A DNA stretch of 64,000 bases, taken from NCBI RefSeq assembly GCF_019343455.1, contig NZ_CP049362.1:2294001-2358000 (forward strand), in the 5' to 3' direction. The notes beneath the pieces were generated by a model that searched no databases, was not told where the DNA came from, and was given only the letters and a program-made list of their open reading frames with translations. A program made the translations under genes and the position numbers. Positions within the stretch are counted from its first letter, which is position 1. Each line of letters opens with the position of its first letter. Positions 8,181 through 16,649 of this stretch are shown here, piece by piece. The stretch comes from Alcaligenes ammonioxydans. Its GTDB lineage: Bacteria > Pseudomonadota > Gammaproteobacteria > Burkholderiales > Burkholderiaceae_B.

Positions 8181-8462
8181 AAGCTACCACAGGAAAATGA
8201 TTGGATACAAAAAACCCAATACCGTGATTCTATATAAAAAAAATAAAAAAATCAGCATACGTTGTTTAAGGCAGGCGCTATAGATCCTTAAATTAATTTG
8301 TGCTAGGACGTAGAGATAATTAAAAATTAGAAAAACGTATCTACTTCCGACCTTGGTAGACAGCTATTGAGCCGCGGAAAATCTTGAGTCCGCACCCGGG
8401 AGTACGCGACAATACCCGGTCAGGGACCTACCCTCCCTCCCTCTTGTTTTTCAGGCCTTATC

Positions 8463-9635
8463 TTGTCCTCCTCACATCCTTCCTTATCTGCACAACACGT
8501 TTTACGGGCCATCCTGGCTTTAGCCGTCGGTGGCTTTTCCATCGGGACTGGCGAATTCGTCATCATGGGGCTCTTGCCTGATGTGGCCCGGGATCTGGGC
8601 ATCAACATCCCGACCGCCGGCCATTTAATCAGTGCTTATGCCCTGGGCGTGGTGATCGGCGCTCCGGTACTGGCCGTACTGGGCGCGCGCTGGCCTTGGC
8701 GCCGCCTGTTGATTGCCTTGATGGCCGCTTACGCAGTGGGCAACTTCCTGACGGCAATTGCCCCCTCTTATGGCACGGTATGGGTCACCCGCTTCCTGGC
8801 CGGCTTCCCCCATGGCACCTACTTTGGTGTCGCCGCCCTGGTCGCTGCCCGCCTGGTCGCCCCCCATCGCCGGGCCCAGGCTGTCGCCTACGTAATGTTG
8901 GGCCTGACGGTGGCCACCTTGCTGGGCGTACCCATCGCTACGGCGCTGGGTCAATGGCTGAGCTGGCAGGCAGCATTCATTTTCGTCAGCGTGATTGCCG
9001 TGCTGACCATGGCGCTGATCCTGCGTTTTGTCCCGTTTGTCCCTGCCAATACCCTGGCCAGTCCTTTACGGGAACTGGGTGCCTTAAAACGCAAGCAGGT
9101 CTGGTTGACACTGGGCATAGGGGCCGTTGGTTTTGGCGGTATGTTCTCGGTGTTCAGTTACGTCAAATCCACATTAATGGACTTGGCCGGCTTGTCTCTG
9201 AGTGCCATCCCCATGGTGCTGGCCCTGTTCGGTCTGGGCATGGTGCTGGGGAATCTGCTGGGTGCCCGCTATGCCGATCGCCATCTGGATCGTAGTATCC
9301 AACTGGTGTTGATCTGGGCCAGCGGCGTCCTGCTTTTATTTATGTTGACCGCCCATCACCCTGTTCTGGGCTCACTGAACATCCTGCTGATCGGCACGAT
9401 GGTCGCCTTGGGGCCTGCCTTGCAAATTCGCCTGATGGATGTAGCCGGGGACGCCCAGACCTTGGCAGCGGCCCTGAACCACTCTGCTTTCAATCTCGCC
9501 AACGCACTGGGAGCCTGGTTGGGCGGTCTGACCATTGCAGCTGGCTGGGGCTGGACCTCCACCGCCTGGGTAGGCGCACTGCTGGCGCTAGGTGGTTTGG
9601 CCTTGCATACCCTTTCGCTGCGCATCAAGGACTGA
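8463..9635 (+). CDS. MFS transporter, YdhP/AraJ-type drug:proton antiporter
   Basis: A 390-residue protein of 12 hydrophobic segments in the DHA1 style. The first helix region reads LALAVGGFSIGTGEFVIMG, where TGEF is a signature of the YdhP/AraJ/SotB group; the loop between helices 2 and 3 carries GARWPWRR. Such proteins export arabinose-like or drug-like compounds. The only start before helix 1 is TTG 8463 (SSSHPSL), since the next Met lies inside helix 1. The ribosome site before it is weak, so the start is uncertain by a few codons. A terminator follows. Confidence 0.82.
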   Translation: MSSSHPSLSAQHVLRAILALAVGGFSIGTGEFVIMGLLPDVARDLGINIPTAGHLISAYALGVVIGAPVLAVLGARWPWRRLLIALMAAYAVGNFLTAIAPSYGTVWVTRFLAGFPHGTYFGVAALVAARLVAPHRRAQAVAYVMLGLTVATLLGVPIATALGQWLSWQAAFIFVSVIAVLTMALILRFVPFVPANTLASPLRELGALKRKQVWLTLGIGAVGFGGMFSVFSYVKSTLMDLAGLSLSAIPMVLALFGLGMVLGNLLGARYADRHLDRSIQLVLIWASGVLLLFMLTAHHPVLGSLNILLIGTMVALGPALQIRLMDVAGDAQTLAAALNHSAFNLANALGAWLGGLTIAAGWGWTSTAWVGALLALGGLALHTLSLRIKD

Positions 9636-9641
9636 GTAGAT

Positions 9642-9682
9642 GGCCCCCTGGACCGCACGCATCTGCCAAGGGGCTGTTTTTT
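9642..9682 (+). terminator. Terminator after MFS gene
   Basis: GGCCCCCTGG (9642-9651) pairs with CCAAGGGGCT (9666-9675), with one mismatch and one G-U pair, followed by GTTTTTT. Confidence 0.75.
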
Positions 9683-9724
9683 CATCTCTTCCTAACACTG
9701 AGCTGCGTGACGCCCCTGACAGCA

Positions 9725-10921
9725 TCAGAACGTGCGGGGCACTGCTGGACGAGCAGCCAGCCAACCCGCATAGGCCATACCGAAGCTGACCAGAATGCAC
9801 AAACCCAAAGCCCAACCCCAGCCGTTAAACATGTCATGCAAGCCCCCCATGGCAGGAGGTCCAAAGGCGGCCAGCAAATAGCCCATGCACTGCGCCATGC
9901 CCGACAAGGAGGCGGCCTGCGAGGTAGAGGTGGAACGCACCCCGATCAAGGACAAGGCAATCAAGAAGACACTACCGCTACCAAAGCCAAACAAGACTGC
10001 CCACAGCGATGACCAGGACGGCAGGACAAGAAATCCCACAAAGGTCAGCGTCTGAAGCACGGCCCCTGCCAAAGCCACCACACGTTGATCATGCAAACGA
10101 CTGAGTAGCGGCATCAAGAGCAAAGCCGGCACGGCGGAGGCCAGTTGCATCAAACCATGGATCTGGCCGGCATGATCGGGTTCAAAACCATAACTCACCA
10201 ACATCACGGGCAACCAGCTGGCCACCATGTAGTAGGCCAAGGAATTCAAGCCCATATACAGCGTGATATACCAGGCTAGCGGCAAGCGCCATACCGGAGC
10301 GCCGGACGCCGACAGCGCGGGGGCATCTTGTGCGGCACGTCGGTCTGCACCCAGTTGCGTTGCCCACACTGCCACGCTGGCCAAGGCCATGATTCCCACC
10401 ACAATCAGGGACGACCAACGCCAGCTTTGGCCCGTCCACTCGGCCATGGGCACCGCCAGAGCGGAATTGAACGCCGCTACCAAGCCCATGAACAAGACAT
10501 ACAAAGACGTGACAAGGCTGATGCGCATGGGGAAATGGCGTTTGACCAGCGACGGCAACAGCACATTGCCCAACGCAATGCCGACCGCCAGCAGACCAAT
10601 ACCCGCAAACAGCTCGCCTACCCCACCCAGAATGCGCAACACCACACCGGCGGCGATCAGCACCGAAGCGATAAACAAAGAACGAGACAGGCCCACCACC
10701 CGAGCCATGCCCGCTGCCAGCAATGAAATCACGGCAAAGATGAACAAAGGCATGGCAGTGAGCAGGCCGGCCTGCGTGGACGACAAAGACAAATCTGTCT
10801 GAATCAGGTCCAGCAAGGGCGCTATACCCGTAATCGGAGCCCGCAGATTGCCCGCAATCAGCAACACCCCCACTAATACCAGCATGGGGTGGGCAAACCA
10901 GGAAAAGCGAGAATGGGACAT
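9725..10921 (-). CDS. CynX/NimT family MFS transporter
   Basis: A 398-residue, 12-helix MFS protein. LLIAGNLRAPITGIAPLLDLI near residues 19-39 is the CynX/NimT-family signature (NLR after the first helix). E. coli NimT exports 2-nitroimidazole and CynX accompanies cyanate metabolism. The gene is divergent from an AraC-type regulator with a 96-bp intergenic region, the same arrangement as nimR-nimT in E. coli. That arrangement supports local control by the regulator. Confidence 0.85.
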   Translation of the reverse strand: MSHSRFSWFAHPMLVLVGVLLIAGNLRAPITGIAPLLDLIQTDLSLSSTQAGLLTAMPLFIFAVISLLAAGMARVVGLSRSLFIASVLIAAGVVLRILGGVGELFAGIGLLAVGIALGNVLLPSLVKRHFPMRISLVTSLYVLFMGLVAAFNSALAVPMAEWTGQSWRWSSLIVVGIMALASVAVWATQLGADRRAAQDAPALSASGAPVWRLPLAWYITLYMGLNSLAYYMVASWLPVMLVSYGFEPDHAGQIHGLMQLASAVPALLLMPLLSRLHDQRVVALAGAVLQTLTFVGFLVLPSWSSLWAVLFGFGSGSVFLIALSLIGVRSTSTSQAASLSGMAQCMGYLLAAFGPPAMGGLHDMFNGWGWALGLCILVSFGMAYAGWLAARPAVPRTF

Positions 10922-11017
10922 GAAAAACGACCAGTAGGTAAAAACCCTAGTCTATCGTTTTACCGCTTCGACGCAAACAGGATATTATGACAATTTATAC
11001 CTCTAAACAGACAAACC

Positions 11018-11782
11018 ATGAGTTTTAGCGCTGACCCGCAGGGAGGGCCTGTTTTCAGCATCAAGATGGCGATGGGCAGCACGACCGAAAATCCCCTGCA
11101 TACCCATCCAAATGGCCAACTGATCATGACGCAATATGGCTCGGTGACCCTGCAGACCGACCAGGGCTACTGGATGGTGCCGCCCCTGTGCGCGGTCTGG
11201 GTGCCAGTGGGCATCCGGCACCGCGCCCGTGTTGACGATCAGGCCCTGATCCATTTTCTGTATATTGAGCCCGGCCTGGATCAACTGCCCGGGCACTGCT
11301 GCACCCTGCAGTTAAGTCCCCTGGTGCGGGAACTGATTATTCACCTGAGCGAGCTCAAGGCTGACTACGAGCTGGGCAGCCAGACCCATAGACTGGCTCT
11401 GGTACTGCTGGAGACCTTGAACCAGATGCCCACCCGCCAGCTGCACGTTCCCGTGCCGGAAGACAGGGTGTTGCAAACAATTGCCCAGCACATGCTCAAG
11501 CAGCCTGATTCACGCCCCACCATGGCCGACTGGGCTCAAGAACTGGCTATGAGCGAGCGCACCCTGGCCCGACATATGCTAAAACACACAGGGATGAGCT
11601 TTGGGCGCTGGCGTCAACAATTCATGATCATGCTGGCCTTGCAAAAACTGGGTTCAGGCATGTCTGTCAAAAGCACTGCCAGGGAGTTGGGTTACACCTC
11701 GATCAGTGCCTTTATCAGTGTTTTCAAATCCATTGTGGGCGAGACCCCCAGCCGCTACGTAGGCCAGAGCCCATCCTCTTAA
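11018..11782 (+). CDS. AraC family regulator with cupin sensor (NimR-like)
   Basis: 254 residues. The N-terminal cupin (about 15-90) includes HTHPNGQLIMTQYGSVTLQT, and the C-terminal double helix-turn-helix (about 150-250) includes AMSERTLARHMLKHTGMSF and ELGYTSISAFISVFK. This layout matches NimR, which represses the divergent nimT transporter. It is divergent from the CynX/NimT gene and 25 bp upstream of a benE-type gene on the same strand, so it may control both sides. The inducer is unknown. Confidence 0.88.
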   Translation: MSFSADPQGGPVFSIKMAMGSTTENPLHTHPNGQLIMTQYGSVTLQTDQGYWMVPPLCAVWVPVGIRHRARVDDQALIHFLYIEPGLDQLPGHCCTLQLSPLVRELIIHLSELKADYELGSQTHRLALVLLETLNQMPTRQLHVPVPEDRVLQTIAQHMLKQPDSRPTMADWAQELAMSERTLARHMLKHTGMSFGRWRQQFMIMLALQKLGSGMSVKSTARELGYTSISAFISVFKSIVGETPSRYVGQSPSS

Positions 11783-11807
11783 GCCCCCTTACCCTCAACA
11801 CACATCC

Positions 11808-13010
11808 ATGACCTCCACACCTCTGTCCCGCACCGGATATCTGCATCGCTTATTAAGTTGGTTTCAGATCTCTCACCTGTCGGCGGGACTGATCGCCGTG
11901 CTGGTGGGCTACACCAGTTCCGCGGCCATTGTTTTTCAGGCGGCACAGGCGGCCGGGGCCAGTACAGCCGAACTGGGCTCCTGGATGTGGTCCTTGGGTA
12001 TTGGTTTGGGCCTGCTGTCGGCAGGCCTGTCTTTGCGCTACAAAATTCCCATTCTGACGGCCTGGTCCACGCCCGGCGCGGCCTTATTGGCCACCGGACT
12101 GGTGGGGCTGCCCATGTCCCAGGCCGTGGGAATTTTTCTGTTTTCCTCCTTGCTAACCGCCATTTGCGGCCTTAGCGGCAGCTTTCAAAAGCTGATGCAC
12201 TACATGCCACGCAGCATTGCCGGCGCCATGCTGGGCGGAATCCTGCTGCGCTTTGGTCTGGATTTGTTTGGCGCCATGCAGACCCAATGGCTACTGTGTC
12301 TGGGCATGTTCATTGTGTTTTTGACGGTGCGCCAGTGGTCAGCCCGCTATGCGGTCCCTCTGGCCCTGGTGGCCGGTGTCACCATCGCCGCGCTGCAGGG
12401 CCTGTTGAAAATGGAGATTTTGAGCTGGACGCCCGCTACGCCCGTACTGGTCTGGCCGGAGTTTTCCTGGACGGCCCTGATCGGGGTGGGCATACCGTTT
12501 TTCATCGTGACCATGAGCTCGCAAAACATTCCGGGCGTGGCCGTCTTGAAGGCCCATAACTATGACGCCCCCAACTCTACCGTCATCAGCTGGACGGGGA
12601 TTGTGGGGCTGATCTTCGGCCCCTTTGGCGGCTACGCCTACAATCTGGCCGCCATCAGTGCGGCCCTGTGCATGACGCCGGAAGTCGATGCCGACCCAGG
12701 CCAGCGCTACCGCGCCAGTGTCTGGGCCGGTATTTTTTATATTGCCGCCGGTATTTTCGGCGCCACCGTGGTCAGCCTGTTTGCCGCTTTCCCCACGGAA
12801 CTGATCGCGGCCATTGCCGGGCTGGCTTTGCTGGGCACCATAGGCAATAGCATTCACATGGCGCTGGAAGCCCCGGATACCCGTGATGCGGCCCTGGTCA
12901 CCTTTTTGACCACCGCCTCGGGCATGAGTCTGCTCAATATCGGCAGCGCCTTTTGGGGTCTGATTTTCGGCATGGCTATCTATCTGATTCAGAAACGAAA
13001 AGTGTCCTGA
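11808..13010 (+). CDS. benE: BenE-family benzoate/H+ symporter
   Basis: A 400-residue polytopic inner-membrane protein. HLSAGLIAVLVGYTSSAAIV near residue 19 and the TAWSTPGAALLATGL loop near residue 85 are BenE signatures. The related proteins import benzoate with protons. No benABCD or catechol genes are in the window, so the substrate may differ. It is 25 bp downstream of the AraC-type gene and probably co-transcribed with it. The C-terminus is short and basic (IQKRKVS). Confidence 0.85.
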   Translation: MTSTPLSRTGYLHRLLSWFQISHLSAGLIAVLVGYTSSAAIVFQAAQAAGASTAELGSWMWSLGIGLGLLSAGLSLRYKIPILTAWSTPGAALLATGLVGLPMSQAVGIFLFSSLLTAICGLSGSFQKLMHYMPRSIAGAMLGGILLRFGLDLFGAMQTQWLLCLGMFIVFLTVRQWSARYAVPLALVAGVTIAALQGLLKMEILSWTPATPVLVWPEFSWTALIGVGIPFFIVTMSSQNIPGVAVLKAHNYDAPNSTVISWTGIVGLIFGPFGGYAYNLAAISAALCMTPEVDADPGQRYRASVWAGIFYIAAGIFGATVVSLFAAFPTELIAAIAGLALLGTIGNSIHMALEAPDTRDAALVTFLTTASGMSLLNIGSAFWGLIFGMAIYLIQKRKVS

Positions 13011-13035
13011 GCGGGCTTTTCCCTCAGCCTCTGTT

Positions 13036-13079
13036 CAAGACGGCAAACAAGCCTCACATTTGCTTGCCTTGCCGTCTTT
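13036..13079 (+). terminator. Hairpin after benE
   Basis: CAAGACGGCAA (13036-13046) pairs with TTGCCGTCTTTG (from 13069), with an inner CAAG/CTTG extension. The T-tract is weak, so termination may be partial. Confidence 0.5.
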
Positions 13080-13126
13080 GCCATTTGGCACACTACAGAC
13101 GTGACTCTTTTTTATGGAGGTGCGTT

Positions 13127-13315
13127 ATGCCTGCTTTATCTCAAGCTCAACAAAAAGCCGCTGGAGCAGCCTTGTCCGCTAAGCGCGGGGAGACGCCTGT
13201 GTCCAGCTTGAAAGGAGCGTCTTTGGAGATGTACAACACCATGAGCGAAAAAGAGCTGGAAGAGCTGGCCAGTACCGACACAGCTCGTCGCAACCTGCCC
13301 GAACACAAAGCGTAA
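13127..13315 (+). CDS. DUF3008 family small protein
   Basis: A 62-residue hydrophilic protein. The sequence MPALSQAQQKAAGAALSAKR and the later LKGASLEMYNTMSEKELEELA match the DUF3008 family of short, highly charged proteins of unknown function, often abundant in stationary phase. TGGAGG lies before ATG 13127. The stop codon ends at 13315, immediately next to the stop of the converging pxpA gene at 13316. Confidence 0.85.
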   Translation: MPALSQAQQKAAGAALSAKRGETPVSSLKGASLEMYNTMSEKELEELASTDTARRNLPEHKA

Positions 13316-14074
13316 TCAGACTGCCTGTACGCGGATGCCGCTTTGCGCAAAGGCTTGATGCAAACGCTGCGCAAACTCGGCAGCTCCTGCCTGATCGCCA
13401 TGCAAACACAAGGTATCCGCTGACAATGACACGGTCTTGCCGGACAGGCTGGTCACTGTCCCTTGCTCGATCATCTGCATCACTTGACGTACCGACTGCT
13501 CCGCATCGGTAATCATGGCGCCAGGCTGTTGCCGCGGAGTCAGGCTGCCATCATCCTGATAGCTGCGATCGGCGAACACTTCCTGTGCCACCTGCAGGCC
13601 GGCATCGCGCCCGGCCTGCACCTGGACACTGCCCGCCAGGGCGTACAGGATCAGGCTACGATCAATATCGGCCACCGCCTGAGCGATGGCGCGGGCCAGT
13701 TGAACGTCCTTGGCGGCCATATTGTAAAGCGCGCCATGCGCCTTGACATGATGTAAGTGGGCTCCCTGGGTGCGGGCCACCGCGGCCAGCGCTCCCACCT
13801 GCACCACGACCAGGTCATAGACCTGCTCAGCCGTCACTGCCATCACCCGGCGGCCAAAACCCGCCAGATCCGGCAAACCAGGATGGGCGCCCAGCTTGAC
13901 ACCGTGCTTCAGGGCCAGGGCGACCGTCTTGCGCATGGTGCCCGGGTCCCCAGCATGAAAGCCGCAGGCGATATTGATGGAACTGACCCAGGGAATGACC
14001 TGCTCATCCTGGCCCATGACCCACGCCCCAAAGCTCTCGCCCATGTCGCAATTCAAATCTATGTTCAAGCTCAT
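13316..14074 (-). CDS. pxpA: 5-oxoprolinase subunit PxpA (LamB/YcsF family)
   Basis: 252 residues. IDLNCDMGESFGAWVMGQDE near the N-terminus, NIACGFHAGDPGTM and GAHPGLPDLAGFGRR are hallmark motifs of this family. PxpA acts with PxpB and PxpC in ATP-dependent opening of 5-oxoproline to glutamate. Neither pxpB nor pxpC is next to it here; instead it overlaps a LysR gene by four bases (ATGA), so the two are co-translated. The start at 14074 (MSLNIDL) is the canonical one. A metabolite-repair or amidohydrolase role linked to the neighbouring xanthine dehydrogenase operon is possible but unproven. Confidence 0.88.
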   Translation of the reverse strand: MSLNIDLNCDMGESFGAWVMGQDEQVIPWVSSINIACGFHAGDPGTMRKTVALALKHGVKLGAHPGLPDLAGFGRRVMAVTAEQVYDLVVVQVGALAAVARTQGAHLHHVKAHGALYNMAAKDVQLARAIAQAVADIDRSLILYALAGSVQVQAGRDAGLQVAQEVFADRSYQDDGSLTPRQQPGAMITDAEQSVRQVMQMIEQGTVTSLSGKTVSLSADTLCLHGDQAGAAEFAQRLHQAFAQSGIRVQAV

Positions 14075-15012
14075 GCTGTTCCCTCGGATAAGCCGTCCAG
14101 CCGACCGGCAGCCTGGGCAATGCAACGCCGAAACCACAGCAGCTCGGCCGCATTGTGGGTGCGCGGATGCCACAGCTGATAGAAACGCATCAGCGGAAAA
14201 TGGATCGGACAGGGCAAGACCGTAATCGGCAAAATGCGAGCATAGTACTCGGCAAATTGACGATTGGTGGTAAACACCATATCGGTACGACTCAAAATAC
14301 CGGGCACCAAGCCGAAATACGGTACCACCATCTGTACCTGCCGACTGATCCCCTGCTCGGCCAGACAGCCGTCAATAAAGCCACGCTTGTCCGTGACATG
14401 GGCCGAGGGAGCCAGGTGCGGCATTTCCAGATAATGCTGCAAGGAAAGGCCACGCTGGGCCAGTGGATGATGGCGGCCCAGCATGCAGACCACCTCATCA
14501 TCAAACAGACGCGCCAGATGCAGCTTTTCCGGGGGCTCCAGCCAATTGCCGATCACCACATCCAGCTCGCCCTCCTCCAGGGCCTGCACGTAATCCAGAT
14601 CCGGGTTGATGGTATGGACCACCAGACGGGCCTGCGGAGCCTGGCGACGTACCCGCTCCGCGATATCCGGGATAAAAGCCCCGTCCAGATAGTCTGGCGC
14701 CCCCAGATTGAAAACCCGGGTAGACTGGCTGGGATCCATAGGCTCTGCGGCGGCAGAAATTCGCTCGATTGCTTGGAGGGCTTCCGTGGCATGTGCCAGC
14801 AAAAAGGGGCCGCGCTCGGTAGGCACCATCCCCTTTTTACCGCGCAATAAAATCGGGTCGCCCGTGATTTCACGCAAGCGCCGCAAGGCATTGCTGACGG
14901 CCGGCTGGGACATGCCCAAGCGGATGGCCGTACGCGAGACGCTGTGCTCTTTGAGCAGCGACTGCAATACCCGCAGCAAATGCAGGTCTAGTTGTTCTCG
15001 TAATTTTGGCAT
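14071..15012 (-). CDS. LysR family transcriptional regulator
   Basis: 313 residues. The N-terminal winged HTH (about 8-66) contains HSVSRTAIRLGMSQPAVSNA and LRRLREITGDPILL; the effector domain follows. The ATG at 15012 (MPKLREQLDL) is chosen over a TTG two codons upstream. It is divergent from xdhA with 143 bp between starts and overlaps pxpA by ATGA. By position it most likely regulates the xanthine dehydrogenase operon. The NodD/PcpR-like start (LDLHLLRVLQSLLKEHSVSR) is typical of regulators that respond to aromatic or heterocyclic compounds. Confidence 0.88.
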   Translation of the reverse strand: MPKLREQLDLHLLRVLQSLLKEHSVSRTAIRLGMSQPAVSNALRRLREITGDPILLRGKKGMVPTERGPFLLAHATEALQAIERISAAAEPMDPSQSTRVFNLGAPDYLDGAFIPDIAERVRRQAPQARLVVHTINPDLDYVQALEEGELDVVIGNWLEPPEKLHLARLFDDEVVCMLGRHHPLAQRGLSLQHYLEMPHLAPSAHVTDKRGFIDGCLAEQGISRQVQMVVPYFGLVPGILSRTDMVFTTNRQFAEYYARILPITVLPCPIHFPLMRFYQLWHPRTHNAAELLWFRRCIAQAAGRLDGLSEGTA

Positions 15013-15050
15013 GATCAAAATAATACAAGCGCTGGCCCGCGCCGTTGATC

Positions 15051-15068
15051 CGTATAGACACTCATACG
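15051..15068. promoter_or_regulatory. Inverted repeat, candidate LysR operator
   Basis: CGTAT-N8-ATACG lies between the divergent LysR gene and xdhA, 39 bp from the LysR start. LysR regulators often bind such interrupted dyads between divergent genes. Confidence 0.4.
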
Positions 15069-15155
15069 CCTATATAGTGAACATCATTCCAGGCAAATGT
15101 TCGCGTCCTAAGCAAATGCTATCTTCGATCCGTAAAAAACCAGTCGAGTGAGATC

Positions 15156-16649
15156 ATGGAGACAAGACCAATTCGTTTTATTTATCGCGGCCAGGTACAG
15201 GAAGTGGCTCACGCCCCCACCACGCGAACCGTTTTACAGTACATCCGTGAGGATCAGCACTGCACCGGCACCAAAGAAGGCTGTGCCGAGGGTGACTGCG
15301 GCGCTTGCACGGTCATGATTGGCGAACTGGACCAGAACAATCAATTGCAATTGCGTGCTGTCAACGCCTGTATCCAGTTGCTGCCGACCCTGGACGGCAA
15401 AGTACTCTATACCGTTGAGGATCTGCGCCAGCAAGACGGCACGCTGCACCCCGTGCAACAGGCCATGGTGGACTGGCATGGCGCCCAATGCGGCTTTTGC
15501 ACGCCCGGTTTCATCATGTCGCTGTGGGGCCTGTACATGGGCCACTCGCCTGAGGATGGTCCCGTCTCCCGGGCGCAAATCGACGATGTGCTCTCGGGCA
15601 ATCTGTGCCGCTGCACGGGCTACCGTCCCATTATTGATGCCGCCAAGGCCATGCACAGTTACCCCGCTGTCAGTCTGGACCGCGCAGCCCTTGAAGACAC
15701 CCTGCGTACCATCCGCCACAAGGACATGCTGGCCTACGAGTACCAAGGCCAGACCTTCCACGCCCCCCGCACACTGGATCAACTGGCCCAGTTGCGCGAA
15801 CAGTATCCTCACGCCCGTATTCTGGCCGGCAGTACTGATATTGGACTGTGGGTGACCAAGCAATTCCGCGACTTGCCACATCTGATCTACATCGGCCAGG
15901 TGGCCGAGCTGCGTGAACTGAAACCCATCGAGGACGATCTTTACATTGGTGCGGGCGTGCTGCTGAACGACGCGTTTGACGCCCTGATCGAGGACCACCC
16001 TGAGTTGACAGAGCTGCGCCAACGCTTTGCCTCCTTTCCGATTCGCAACGCCGGCACGCTGGGAGGCAATGTGGCCAACGGTTCGCCCATTGGCGACTCC
16101 ATGCCAGCCTTGATTGCGCTGCGTGCTCGCGTCGTGCTGCGCAAAGGCGCCGTCGAACGCGTCATGCCTTTGGAGGACCTGTATCTGGCCTACCAGAAGA
16201 CCGCCATGGAACCGGGCGAATTCGTGCAAGGCCTGCTGGTCCCCCGTCACAAGGCCCAGTGGCAATTTCGCACCTACAAGCTGTCCAAGCGTTTTGACCA
16301 GGACATTTCCGCTGTCTGCGCTGCCTTTGCGATAGAGCTGGACGGCAAGACCGTCAAACAGGCCCGTATTGCCTTTGGCGGCATGGCCGCGACACCCAAG
16401 CGGGCCAGTCAGGCCGAGCAAGTATTGCAAGGCCAGGCGTGGAGCGAGCAAAACGTACAAGCGGCCATGCAGGCGCTGCAACAAGACTATCAGGCCCTGA
16501 GCGACATGCGTGCCAGCAGCGAGTATCGCCAGCAGAGTGCCGCCAATTTGCTGTACCGCTTCTTTCTGGAAACCCACCCTGAACACGCTTTGAGTCCCGC
16601 CCAGCTAAACGTCTTTCACCGAGCTCAAGCCAGCCTGGAGACTTTGTGA
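15156..16649 (+). CDS. xdhA: Xanthine dehydrogenase small subunit (2Fe-2S and FAD)
   Basis: 497 residues. The plant-type ferredoxin domain has cysteines at about 43, 48 and 51 (GCAEGDCGAC). The second [2Fe-2S] domain has CGFCTPG and CRCTGYRP. The FAD domain begins near residue 190 and has ILAGSTDIGLWVTK and NAGTLGGNVANGSPIGDSMP. With XdhB it oxidises hypoxanthine to xanthine and xanthine to urate in the cytosol. The stop overlaps the xdhB start (TGATG). It leads the operon xdhA-xdhB-xdhC-guaD. Confidence 0.96.
   Translation: METRPIRFIYRGQVQEVAHAPTTRTVLQYIREDQHCTGTKEGCAEGDCGACTVMIGELDQNNQLQLRAVNACIQLLPTLDGKVLYTVEDLRQQDGTLHPVQQAMVDWHGAQCGFCTPGFIMSLWGLYMGHSPEDGPVSRAQIDDVLSGNLCRCTGYRPIIDAAKAMHSYPAVSLDRAALEDTLRTIRHKDMLAYEYQGQTFHAPRTLDQLAQLREQYPHARILAGSTDIGLWVTKQFRDLPHLIYIGQVAELRELKPIEDDLYIGAGVLLNDAFDALIEDHPELTELRQRFASFPIRNAGTLGGNVANGSPIGDSMPALIALRARVVLRKGAVERVMPLEDLYLAYQKTAMEPGEFVQGLLVPRHKAQWQFRTYKLSKRFDQDISAVCAAFAIELDGKTVKQARIAFGGMAATPKRASQAEQVLQGQAWSEQNVQAAMQALQQDYQALSDMRASSEYRQQSAANLLYRFFLETHPEHALSPAQLNVFHRAQASLETL

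Larger units (their letters stand above)
7453..8462. other. 1-kb AT-rich intergenic region without a secure gene
   Basis: The first ~280 bases are GC-rich and contain a small minus-strand frame (7548-7691). From about 7735 to 8345 the DNA is strikingly AT-rich with many A- and T-runs, unlike the rest of the window. Two hairpins with minus-strand U-tracts lie in it (7992-8028 and 8147-8180), but no minus-strand gene ends there. The last ~110 bases before the MFS gene return to high GC. This composition suggests either acquired DNA or a large regulatory region with small RNAs. Confidence 0.6.

Noticed and set aside
8380..8462. Riboswitch upstream of the MFS gene
   Set aside because: CCGGG/CCCGG pairing exists, but I could not match it to a known aptamer such as guanidine or manganese classes.
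15234..16586. A 450-codon minus-strand frame opposite xdhA
   Set aside because: The xdhA frame carries all iron-sulfur and FAD motifs; the opposite frame has none.
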